The notes under the pieces: generated by a model
Seen by the model: only the letters and a program-made list of their open reading frames with translations
Database searches by the model: none
Told to the model about the DNA's origin: nothing
Made by a program: the position numbers and the translations under genes
Source: Caldifarciminota bacterium
GTDB taxonomy: Bacteria; Hydrothermota; Hydrothermia; LBFQ01; DSFT01
Length of the DNA stretch: 64,000 nucleotides
Direction: 5' to 3'
Assembly: GCA_025060695.1 (NCBI GenBank)
Contig: JANXBH010000001.1
Coordinates: 1-64,000 of the forward strand
Part shown: positions 1 to 8,612 of the stretch, piece after piece
Layout: the number at the start of each line of letters is the position of its first letter
How positions within the stretch are numbered: the first letter of the stretch is position 1

Positions 1-1
1 A

Positions 2-325
2 ATTCTGGACTATGAAGGTGATAAAAGGGTAAATAAAAATACAACTGTGGTATCTATTGGGATTTTCTTATCGCAATTACTTTCTATGATAGGACTTTTA
101 ATTGGATTTTTTATTTCAAGTGAAATTTATATTAAAACTGCATTTTTTTTATCTTTTTTATTTTTATCCTTAGATGAATATAAGCTCTCAATTGGCATAC
201 CATTGTTAATACTTCTTGTTTATCCTTCTATACACGGATATATTGAAATACTTATAATATCAATTTTGCTATTTTTGGCATCCGAAATATACTATAGATT
301 GGTTTTTAAAAGAGGCGTGCTTTAA
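2..325 (+). CDS. C-terminal part of a hydrophobic membrane protein (open at the window edge)
   Basis: Frame is open from base 2 to the stop at 325; strongly hydrophobic. The track start (GTG at 47) may not be the real start. Confidence 0.5.
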   Translation: MLDYEGDKRVNKNTTVVSIGIFLSQLLSMIGLLIGFFISSEIYIKTAFFLSFLFLSLDEYKLSIGIPLLILLVYPSIHGYIEILIISILLFLASEIYYRLVFKRGVL

Positions 326-354
326 AATTGTCAAAGCAAAAAAGGAGGGAAGTT

Positions 355-594
355 ATGAACTTCGATGTTGACAGATTCAAAAAACTTATAGCTGATGAGC
401 TTTCTATAGATCCATCTCAGGTAAAGGAAGAAGCAAAGTTTATAGAGGACCTTGGTGCTGATTCTATTGGGCTAATGGAACTTGTGATGAAATTTGAAGA
501 GGAGTATGGTATAAAAATACCAGACCAAGATATTGAAAAAATTAGAACTGTTGGTGATGCAATAAATTATATAAAGAGTAAATTGTCCTCATGA
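355..594 (+). CDS. acpP: Acyl carrier protein
   Basis: DLGADSIGLMELVMKFEEEYGIKIPDQD contains the phosphopantetheine Ser motif. AAGGAGGGA precedes ATG at 355, which is a better start than the TTG at 328. Confidence 0.92.
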   Translation: MNFDVDRFKKLIADELSIDPSQVKEEAKFIEDLGADSIGLMELVMKFEEEYGIKIPDQDIEKIRTVGDAINYIKSKLSS

Positions 595-1838
595 GAAGAG
601 TTGTAATAACTGGTATGGGGGCACTAACGCCCCTTGGAAAAACTGTAGAAGAATTTTGGAATAACTTAATCGAAGGTAAAAGTGGTATAAGAAAAATAGA
701 TAGGTTTGATACTTCAAACTTAAAGACTCAAATAGCAGGATTAATACCTGAGAACTTTGACCCACTTGAAAGATTAGACAAAAAAGAGGCAGGTGTTCCA
801 ATAAATAAACTTGATAGATTTTCAACTTACACGTTATATGCGTCCGCTGAAGCTATTGAAGATGCAAAATTATATAATGTAAATCCTGATAGAATAGGTG
901 TAATTATAGCAAGTGGTATAGGTGGTATTGAAACCTTAGTGAATGAGATAAAAGTATCATTAGAAAAAGGATACGATAGGGTTAGTCCGTATTTAATTCC
1001 TATGATGATACCCGATATGGCAAGTGGTCTTGTTTCAATTAAGTATAAATTTAAAGGTCCTAATTTTTGCACAGTCTCAGCATGTTCATCTTCAGCACAT
1101 GCAATAGGTGAGGCGTACAGACTTATAAAATATGGTGATGCGGATATAATAGTTGCAGGTGGAAGTGAAGCTCCCATTATTCCTATAGCAATCTCAGGAT
1201 TCAATCAAATTAGAGCGCTTTCTACAAGAAATGATGAACCACAAAAAGCCTCCAGACCTTTTGATAAACTTAGAGATGGATTCGTAATGGGTGAAGGCGC
1301 AGGTATAGTAGTTTTAGAAGAATTAGAACATGCGATAAAAAGAGGTGCGAGAATATATGCGGAGATTGTAGGTTATGGGCAAAGTGCTGATGCATATCAT
1401 ATTACTGCACCTTGTGTAGATGGAGAAGGTGCAATAAAGTGCATGTTAAACGCAATAAAAGATGCAAAAGTTGATATTTCCGAAATTAGCTATATAAATG
1501 CACACGGAACTTCCACTGAACTAAACGATAAGTCTGAAACTCTTGCAATAAAATCAGTATTTAAAGAATATGCATATAAAATTCCTATAAGTTCTACTAA
1601 ATCTATGATAGGTCATTTACTTGGTGCAGCGGGTGTAGTTGAAAGTATTGCAGTTATAAAGTCAATTCAAACAGGAATTATTCATCCTACTATAAACTAC
1701 GAAGTGCCTGACCCAGAATGTGATTTGGACTATGTCCCAAATGTTAAAAGAAATAGTGAAATAAGATATGCGCTAAAAAATTCTTTTGGTTTTGGTGGTC
1801 ATAATGTATCATTAGTATTTAAGAAATTTGAAGATTGA
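591..1838 (+). CDS. fabF: 3-oxoacyl-ACP synthase II
   Basis: KAS II motifs VSACSSSAHAIG (Cys), NAHGTSTELND (His) and KSMIGHLLGAAG (His); follows acpP. Confidence 0.95.
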   Translation: MRRVVITGMGALTPLGKTVEEFWNNLIEGKSGIRKIDRFDTSNLKTQIAGLIPENFDPLERLDKKEAGVPINKLDRFSTYTLYASAEAIEDAKLYNVNPDRIGVIIASGIGGIETLVNEIKVSLEKGYDRVSPYLIPMMIPDMASGLVSIKYKFKGPNFCTVSACSSSAHAIGEAYRLIKYGDADIIVAGGSEAPIIPIAISGFNQIRALSTRNDEPQKASRPFDKLRDGFVMGEGAGIVVLEELEHAIKRGARIYAEIVGYGQSADAYHITAPCVDGEGAIKCMLNAIKDAKVDISEISYINAHGTSTELNDKSETLAIKSVFKEYAYKIPISSTKSMIGHLLGAAGVVESIAVIKSIQTGIIHPTINYEVPDPECDLDYVPNVKRNSEIRYALKNSFGFGGHNVSLVFKKFED

Positions 1839-2424
1839 GCTAAAGGAAAAAACAAAAATTAGAGTATTTAGCCACGGTCCAGTGGAGGGAAAATTCAACA
1901 GGATTTATGCTTTCATTGGAGATGGAATTATTGATTTTTATTTAAGACAGAAGTTATTTCAAGTTTATTTTAATGATTTAAAAAAAGCATCTATTGAAAG
2001 GTCAATACTTGCAAGCACCAGAAGTCTTGCATATGTTGCAAAGTTATTAAATTTGGAAGAAGAAATAGTAAAATCTGAACAAGTAAATGTAAGTGATAGT
2101 TTACTTGCTACAATTTTTGAAGCATATTGCTGTGGTATATACTTGGACTATGGATTAAATAAAGTATTTGAATTTTTAGAAGAAGAACTATGGTCAAGAA
2201 GGGACTTCCTTATTGAAAATTTTGCAGACTTTATTAGTAAACTAAAATATGAATATCCAAACTCTCGTATTGAAATACAGAAAATAGGCAATATCTATAA
2301 ATTCAAACTTTACATTGGTAATAATTTTATTCTTGAGACTAATCATCATAACAAACACGAGGGTAAATACGAAATTGCTAAAAAATTCTTTCTTGAAAAG
2401 GTATATAGTCAACAACGTTTTTAA
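1828..2424 (+). CDS. Divergent RNase III-like protein (RNase III fold plus dsRBD-like tail)
   Basis: FIGDGIIDFYLR resembles FLGDAVLD; SLLATIFEAYCCGIYLDYGL resembles the second RNase III motif; dsRBD-like C-terminus; acpP-fabF-rnc gene order. Confidence 0.65.
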   Translation: MKIELKEKTKIRVFSHGPVEGKFNRIYAFIGDGIIDFYLRQKLFQVYFNDLKKASIERSILASTRSLAYVAKLLNLEEEIVKSEQVNVSDSLLATIFEAYCCGIYLDYGLNKVFEFLEEELWSRRDFLIENFADFISKLKYEYPNSRIEIQKIGNIYKFKLYIGNNFILETNHHNKHEGKYEIAKKFFLEKVYSQQRF

Positions 2425-3163
2425 TTTTAATATTTTCATTTTTGTACTTATTTACGATATAACCAATAAAATTTAAATTATGTTTCTTTAAAAAATCTTC
2501 CATACTCTTTGACCTTCTAATCACTATCTCACTTGGATTAATTACTATGTAGTAGTTAGCCAATTTAAAGAAACTTTCAATTTCTATAGCAATATTTAAA
2601 TTTTCCCTTATCTTTTCATAATTTCTTAACTTTCTTTCTGAAAAGTTTTCTAAAATTCTCTTCCAGTTTTCATAAATTTTTAAAACGAAATCCAAGTTTT
2701 TCTCTAAAGAGAATAATGTATTTAAAAATGAGATAAATTGGAAGGATGGAGGAGTATCAATAATAATAATATCAAAGTTTTTTTCAATTTTATACAATCC
2801 ATAGATTATTGCTGTATTTATTGCAACTTGTGAATTTAGTAATATCCTTGAGTAGTTTTTAATACTTTCTAAACTTTTTGGAGTTATTAACTCTTTTATA
2901 CTATCAATAGTTGAACTTATATAATGCTTTGCAATATCACTTGCATCTATTTCAATTGCATATAAATTTTCATCTAATTTAATAACCCTATTTCCAATTT
3001 CCCTATTGAATATAATAGAAATCGTATGGTCTTGGTCAATAGAAACGAGAAGAACCTTATATCCACTTGAAAGTTTTTTTGCATATATACTTGATACTGA
3101 ACTTTTACCAACTCCACCTTTTCCGCAAATTACATATATTTTAGCTTTTAATTCTTTTGACAC
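2378..3163 (-). CDS. ArsA/Get3-like ATPase
   Basis: Deviant Walker A ICGKGGVGKSS, SIDQDHTISIIFN and DTPPSFQFISFLNTL pattern of the ArsA/GET3 SIMIBI family. Confidence 0.7.
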   Translation of the reverse strand: MSKELKAKIYVICGKGGVGKSSVSSIYAKKLSSGYKVLLVSIDQDHTISIIFNREIGNRVIKLDENLYAIEIDASDIAKHYISSTIDSIKELITPKSLESIKNYSRILLNSQVAINTAIIYGLYKIEKNFDIIIIDTPPSFQFISFLNTLFSLEKNLDFVLKIYENWKRILENFSERKLRNYEKIRENLNIAIEIESFFKLANYYIVINPSEIVIRRSKSMEDFLKKHNLNFIGYIVNKYKNENIKIKNVVDYIPFQERIF

Positions 3164-6100
3164 CTTTTAGTAATTTTTTGTTTTCACTATCTTCTTGTTT
3201 TGTAGTAGGTGCAGCTACAGGTCTTATATCCGCTCTTAACACTCTCATTACTAATTCTTTCTTTAGTCTATTTATAAATTCATCAAAAAGATAATAGCTT
3301 TCCTTTTTAAATTCAACAAGTGGGTCTTTATTTCCATATGCTCTTAAATATACACCTTCCTTTAGTTGGTCTAATGCATATAAATGCTCTCTCCAATATT
3401 CGTCCAATGTTATTAGTGCTATCCATCTTTCCATATTTCTCATGTTTTCATATCCTACTACTTCTTCCTTTTTTGCATATATTTCTTTTATTGTATTCAT
3501 TGCAAAGTTTTTAATGTCTTCTCTTCTTTCTAAATTCAAAATTCCTTTAAAGTCTCCTAAGAAAATATAACTTAGTTCATCTGCTAATCCTTTCATATTC
3601 CACTTAATCTTTGATTCTTCCTTTGGTAAATAGTGTTCAATAAGTTCATCTAAATAGTCTTCAAAAAATCCTATATACATTTCTCTTAAGTCTTTTCCAT
3701 TTAAAATATCCTCCCTTAGAGAATATACAACTTCCCTCTGTTTATTTATTACATCGTCATATTCTAAAAGTCTTTTTCTTATTTGAAAGTGCATCATTTC
3801 AACTCTTTTTTGCGCTCCTTCAAGGGCTTTTAATACCGCTTTAGATTCAACTACGTCCTCTCCGGCTATTTTTAAAGCTCTTAGTATTTTATATTTTCCA
3901 AGCTTTTCATTTAGTTCTATGACTTTATCTGAACCGAAAAGTCTAAGAAGGTCATCTTCAAGCGATAAGAAAAATTTACTTGCACCGGGGTCTCCTTGTC
4001 TTCCACTTCTTCCCCTTAATTGATTGTCTATTCTTCTTGCTTCATGTTTATTTGTCCCAATTACATAAAGTCCATAGTATCCCCAAGTTTTAGAATTATT
4101 CTCATCGTACTCGGGAATATATCCAAGTTTAATAATTTCCTTCCAGTGTCCTGGAATTACTTCACCTTTTTCTATCTTTTTCTTTAAATCTTCTATTATC
4201 TCACTCACTACTTTACTATCGTACTGTGAGATTACTCCTTCTTGTAGTCTAATGTCAGTTCCTCTACCTGCCATATTTGTAGATATAGTGACCGCATACT
4301 TTTGACCTGCTTTGGCTATGATTTTTGCCTCTTTTTCATGATGCTTTGCATTTAGTACCTCATGCTTTATCCCTCTAAGTTTTAATAATCTTGATAGTAA
4401 TTCTGATTCTTCAATAGATGTGGTTCCAACAAGTATTGGTCTTCCAAGTTTATGCCATCTTTCAATTTCATCAACAACTGCTAAGTACTTGTCCTTTTTC
4501 GTTTTAAATATAATATCTACGTAATCTATCCTCCTTACAGGTTTATTAGTTGGAATTGCTATTACATCAAGTTTATATATATCCCAAAATTCTGCTGCTT
4601 CCGTTATAGCAGTTCCAGTCATACCTGCTAATTTTTCATATAGTCTAAAGTAATTTTGAAGCGTAATAGTTGCAAGTGTTTGAGTTTGTTCTTGAACTTT
4701 TACTCCTTCCTTTGCTTCAATTGCTTCGTGCAAACCATCGCTCCATCTTCTTCCAGGCATCATCCTTCCTGTAAATTCGTCTACAATTATTACTTGATTA
4801 TCCTTCACTACATAATTTACGTCCTTTTCAAATAACATATAGCCTTTTAGCATTTGTTGAATTGCATGTATTCTGTCAGTTTTTTCCGCATATTCTCTAT
4901 ATAACTCTTCTCTTAACTTGAATTTCTCATCAACCGGCAAATCACTCCTTTCAATTTTTTCTAATTCTATAGATAAATCAGGAATTTTAAATAAATTCGC
5001 TCTATATCTACTTTCTAAAAAGTCTCTTCCCTTTTCAGTTATATCTATGGTATTGTGCTTTTCATCTACTATGAAATATAGTTCTTTATCGTATTCCCTT
5101 AATTTTTTTTCTTTAATGAGTTTTAGCTCTATTTTATCAACTGTTCTTAAAACTCCTGGTTCTTGAAGAATTTTAAATAATCTCTTGTTCTTTGGGTCCC
5201 CTCTTCTTACTTGCAAAAGTCTAATACTTGCTTTTTCTATGTCTTCTTTTAAAAGTTTTTCAACTTCATCTAAGAATTTTCTAATAATTTCTTTTTGCTT
5301 TTCTACCATATTACTTACAAAAGGTTTAACTTCATAAAAATGTTCTACAGAAGAATGTTCAACTGGACCTGAAATAATTAAAGGTGTTCTCGCTTCATCT
5401 ATTAAGATTGAATCTACCTCATCTACTATTGCATAGTAGTGTGCTCTTTGAACAACGTCTTCAATATTAAATGCCATATGGTCTCTTAAATAATCAAAAC
5501 CAAACTCATTATTAGTCCCATAAGTTATATCAGTTTGATATACCGATTTTCTATTAGTATATATAATTTGAGTTTTCCCCTCTTCATTGAATACAATTAT
5601 CTGATCATTTCTATCACTTTGTATTGCTGAAACACTTAAACCTAATTTTAAGTAAAGTGGTGCCATCCATTGTGCATCTCTTCTTGCTAAATAGTCATTT
5701 ACTGTAACTATATGAACTGCACCAATGGGTTTACCATTTACTAAAAATCTTTTATCTCCTTTTTTTCCTCTTGCTCTTGAGATAAGTGCATGTAAATATG
5801 CAGGTAATGTTGCAACTAAGGTTTTACCTTCACCTGTCTTCATTTCCGCAATTTTGCCTTCAAATAGAACTATTCCACCAATTAGTTGAACATCAAAATG
5901 GACCATATCCCACTTGTATTTATTACCTGTAATTTCATACTCATAGCCAAGAAGTCTTCTTGCGGTTTCTTTTACAAGTGCAAATGCCTCAGGCAATATT
6001 TCAAAAACACTCTCACCGTCAGCTAATCTGTCTACAAACTCCTCAGTTTTTTGAACTATTTCTTCATCTCTAAGTTTCTTATAGCCTTCAAAAAAATAAT

Positions 6101-6185
6101 TTATTCTTTCAACTACTCTCCATCTTTTTTTTATCTCTCTTTCATTTCTTGTTCCTAAGAATCTAGATAACATTTCACTAATCAT
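3141..6185 (-). CDS. secA: Preprotein translocase ATPase SecA
   Basis: 1014 aa with MKTGEGKTLVATLPAYL, TNNEFGFDYLRDHM, VDEVDSILIDEARTPLIISG, GTDIRL and RRIDNQLRGRSGRQGDPG. Confidence 0.97.
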   Translation of the reverse strand: MISEMLSRFLGTRNEREIKKRWRVVERINYFFEGYKKLRDEEIVQKTEEFVDRLADGESVFEILPEAFALVKETARRLLGYEYEITGNKYKWDMVHFDVQLIGGIVLFEGKIAEMKTGEGKTLVATLPAYLHALISRARGKKGDKRFLVNGKPIGAVHIVTVNDYLARRDAQWMAPLYLKLGLSVSAIQSDRNDQIIVFNEEGKTQIIYTNRKSVYQTDITYGTNNEFGFDYLRDHMAFNIEDVVQRAHYYAIVDEVDSILIDEARTPLIISGPVEHSSVEHFYEVKPFVSNMVEKQKEIIRKFLDEVEKLLKEDIEKASIRLLQVRRGDPKNKRLFKILQEPGVLRTVDKIELKLIKEKKLREYDKELYFIVDEKHNTIDITEKGRDFLESRYRANLFKIPDLSIELEKIERSDLPVDEKFKLREELYREYAEKTDRIHAIQQMLKGYMLFEKDVNYVVKDNQVIIVDEFTGRMMPGRRWSDGLHEAIEAKEGVKVQEQTQTLATITLQNYFRLYEKLAGMTGTAITEAAEFWDIYKLDVIAIPTNKPVRRIDYVDIIFKTKKDKYLAVVDEIERWHKLGRPILVGTTSIEESELLSRLLKLRGIKHEVLNAKHHEKEAKIIAKAGQKYAVTISTNMAGRGTDIRLQEGVISQYDSKVVSEIIEDLKKKIEKGEVIPGHWKEIIKLGYIPEYDENNSKTWGYYGLYVIGTNKHEARRIDNQLRGRSGRQGDPGASKFFLSLEDDLLRLFGSDKVIELNEKLGKYKILRALKIAGEDVVESKAVLKALEGAQKRVEMMHFQIRKRLLEYDDVINKQREVVYSLREDILNGKDLREMYIGFFEDYLDELIEHYLPKEESKIKWNMKGLADELSYIFLGDFKGILNLERREDIKNFAMNTIKEIYAKKEEVVGYENMRNMERWIALITLDEYWREHLYALDQLKEGVYLRAYGNKDPLVEFKKESYYLFDEFINRLKKELVMRVLRADIRPVAAPTTKQEDSENKKLLKGVKRIKS

Positions 6186-6324
6186 AGAACATAAAATTTT
6201 AAAGCTTTTAGAAGTTGTTCAAAAATTTGAAAAAATAATGTATACTTTGGTAATTTTTTATTTGATTTAATATAACAAAGATTAGTCAATAATTTTGAAG
6301 TATTGAAATATTACATTTTCTTTG

Positions 6325-6330
6325 TATAAA
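6325..6330 (+). promoter_or_regulatory. Possible -10 element (TTGAAA, 16 bp, TATAAA) upstream of the FG-GAP cassette copy 1
   Basis: TTGAAA at 6303-6308 and TATAAA at 6325-6330, followed by a short leader containing GGAGG before ATG 6366. Confidence 0.4.
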
Positions 6331-6365
6331 CTTTGAAGTGTGCTCATAAGAAGGAGGTGGTTAAT

Positions 6366-8055
6366 ATGAAATGGCTATTAAGTTTGAGTGTGTTTTTGGG
6401 TCTGATTTCACAATTACATGCTCAAAATGCAAGGTATGGACCAATGTCTACAGAGTGGCTCCAGTCAGGCCATGACTACAAAAAAACCAGAAGAGCTCCA
6501 TTAAAGTGTACAAGTCCTGCAAATGTAAATAGAGTATGGACTAGTGAAGATAGTCCTGGTAATTGGTTTTCTTCAGGAGGAGCGGTGTATAATAATACAT
6601 TTGATTGGGACAATAATGGTTATGTGGAGGTTTCAGGTGGCGGTGAAGATTGCGATCAGTGGGATTGTGATGTTTTATGGAGACTACATCATGGAGGTGG
6701 TGGTATTATTTTTCAGACGGGTTATGGTGAAGAATACTATACAACTTATTGGGCAACAGGATATACTAACACGGGTGAGTCAAGAGTAGCTATGCATATA
6801 GATGATGATTTCAAGCTTCAAAGAGGTAATGGAAGTTTAATTTATAGTGTAGGAGTTGGCTGGAATGTATCGGATATAACTGTAGCGGATTTGAATAATG
6901 ATAATTGTGCTGAGGTTTATGTACAACATAGTAATAATTTCAGAGCCTTAAACTTATGTGCAAATAACTATTCCGCCATATGGAGTGTTCCTCAGGATGG
7001 TTGGACAATCGGTTCTGCAATAGGTTTTGTTCAAAATGTAGGAAGTTGGGATATAGTTCTTTCTAATGTAAATAACGGAAATGCAAGAATTATCATAAGA
7101 GACGCCCTAAGCGGTGCATGGAAGAATACTATAAACATGGGAACGGGTGCAAATTACATGACACTACCAACACTTGTTGATATAGACAATGATGGAAGAG
7201 ATGAGATAATAGTAGCTTACGCAGGTGAAACAGTCAATGGACCATATTTATCCATGCGAATTTTGTTTCCCTGTTTGCGACATAACTACTACTATAAATA
7301 TTTCTGCATATAAGTTTAATTCTACTGTATGGCAATATTCAACAAGTAACACAACAACAGTTCCTGCTGTATACGATGAATGGCAAGGATATTATTGTCC
7401 AACTTCTTATTACTCATATCTTTCTCATATAGCGGTTGGCAGAATACTTCCTAATGATCAATTAGGTATTGCTTATTTATTAAATGGTGAGCTTTACATC
7501 AGGTCAGCAAGTAACGGAACATTAATTGCAGGTCCAATAGGTAATTATTTTGGTTCTCCAAGTATAGCTGACATGAACGCTGATGGTATTGAGGGTGTTA
7601 TAGTTTCGGATGGTTGTGGTAATCCAAAAGAGCATTCGTATATAAACGGTTGGACTAACCCTGTATGGTCTGCATCTGGATGTGCGGATGAACCACCAAT
7701 CACATCAGATTTAATTATATCAAAGTGGTATATGTTTGGAAATCCTCCAACAGGTAAACTTATGATAGTAGAGGGGGATGCGAGTTGCTATACTAATGTA
7801 TGGCATTGTCAAAGTGCGGAAATGATAACACCTGTTGATGTTTCTGAAACTAATATACACCCAATTGTCAAGTATCAAAATGGAAATATAAAGGTTTTAA
7901 ACTATATAGGAAATGTTGAAATATATGATATAGCTGGAAGAAAGCTAATAAGTGATAGAGTTGAAAGTGAGAAGCGTTTTGAAATAAAGAAAGAAGGAGT
8001 TTATATTGTGAAGTTAGATAATAAACAATTTAAGGTTTTAGTAAGCGGGAGGTAA
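6366..8055 (+). pseudogene. Secreted Cys-rich FG-GAP/VCBS-like protein with T9SS type A-like C-terminal domain, frameshifted (cassette copy 1)
   Basis: SD AAGGAGG and signal peptide MKWLLSLSVFLGLISQLHAQ. Homology to 10507..12087 runs through ORF 6333..7313, then moves to ORF 7225..8055 in another frame within about 7240-7280. C-terminus NVEIYDIAGRKLIS...GVYIVKLDNKQFKVLVSGR. Confidence 0.7.
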
Positions 8056-8060
8056 AAAAC

Positions 8061-8612
8061 ATGTTAGTTCTAATTTTAAGCTCTATTGAAGATGAGATAG
8101 TTAATGCCTACAATAGTTATAAGTTAGTGAAATCTGAGATTGTAGAAATTCAATATAATAGATTTTATACAGATATACATAGAGGTTATAAGGTATTTCC
8201 AAAGCATGTAATTCAGGGTAGTGGTTCGGTTGTATACGATTTTGTAGCTAAAGTTGACCAATATGATATAAATGATACAAAGAGAGGGAATGTACAAGCA
8301 GTAGTAAATTACAATGAAGAAAGTAGAACTGCGAACTACAAGATAATCTATAACGGCAAGTCAGAAGAGGGTAGTATGCCATTTATGTATATTTCACCAT
8401 ATATTACTTTGAAACAATTGATTATGTCTGATATGGAGAGAACTATAAGTATAGAAGGTAGTAAAATTAAGTTAGAGTTTAAAATAAACGATAGAGAAAC
8501 TATAAGGTTTGTGCTAAATAAGAACGACTATACAATAAGATATGTTGCTCATTTAAAGGATGGACTTTTTAAAGCAAAGGTAAGGTTTGATAATACTCAG
8601 GTTATTCAATAG
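8061..8612 (+). CDS. Small secreted/periplasmic partner protein (possibly LolA-like fold), paralogous to 12099..12563
   Basis: Shared architecture with 12099..12563: N-terminal hydrophobic stretch, ISPY motif, and a C-terminal (D/N)QN/KNDYxIxYV strand. Confidence 0.55.
   Translation: MLVLILSSIEDEIVNAYNSYKLVKSEIVEIQYNRFYTDIHRGYKVFPKHVIQGSGSVVYDFVAKVDQYDINDTKRGNVQAVVNYNEESRTANYKIIYNGKSEEGSMPFMYISPYITLKQLIMSDMERTISIEGSKIKLEFKINDRETIRFVLNKNDYTIRYVAHLKDGLFKAKVRFDNTQVIQ

Noticed and set aside
589-1204. Antisense ORFs 589..825 and 827..1204 (-) in fabF
   Set aside because: Fully antisense to a clear fabF with no recognisable motifs.
3320-5166. Plus-strand ORFs 3320..3514 and 4918..5166 within secA
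   Set aside because: Antisense shadows of secA; low-complexity hydrophobic translations.
6544-6789. ORF 6544..6789 (+) in cassette copy 1
   Set aside because: Out-of-frame overlap with the homology-supported reading frame.
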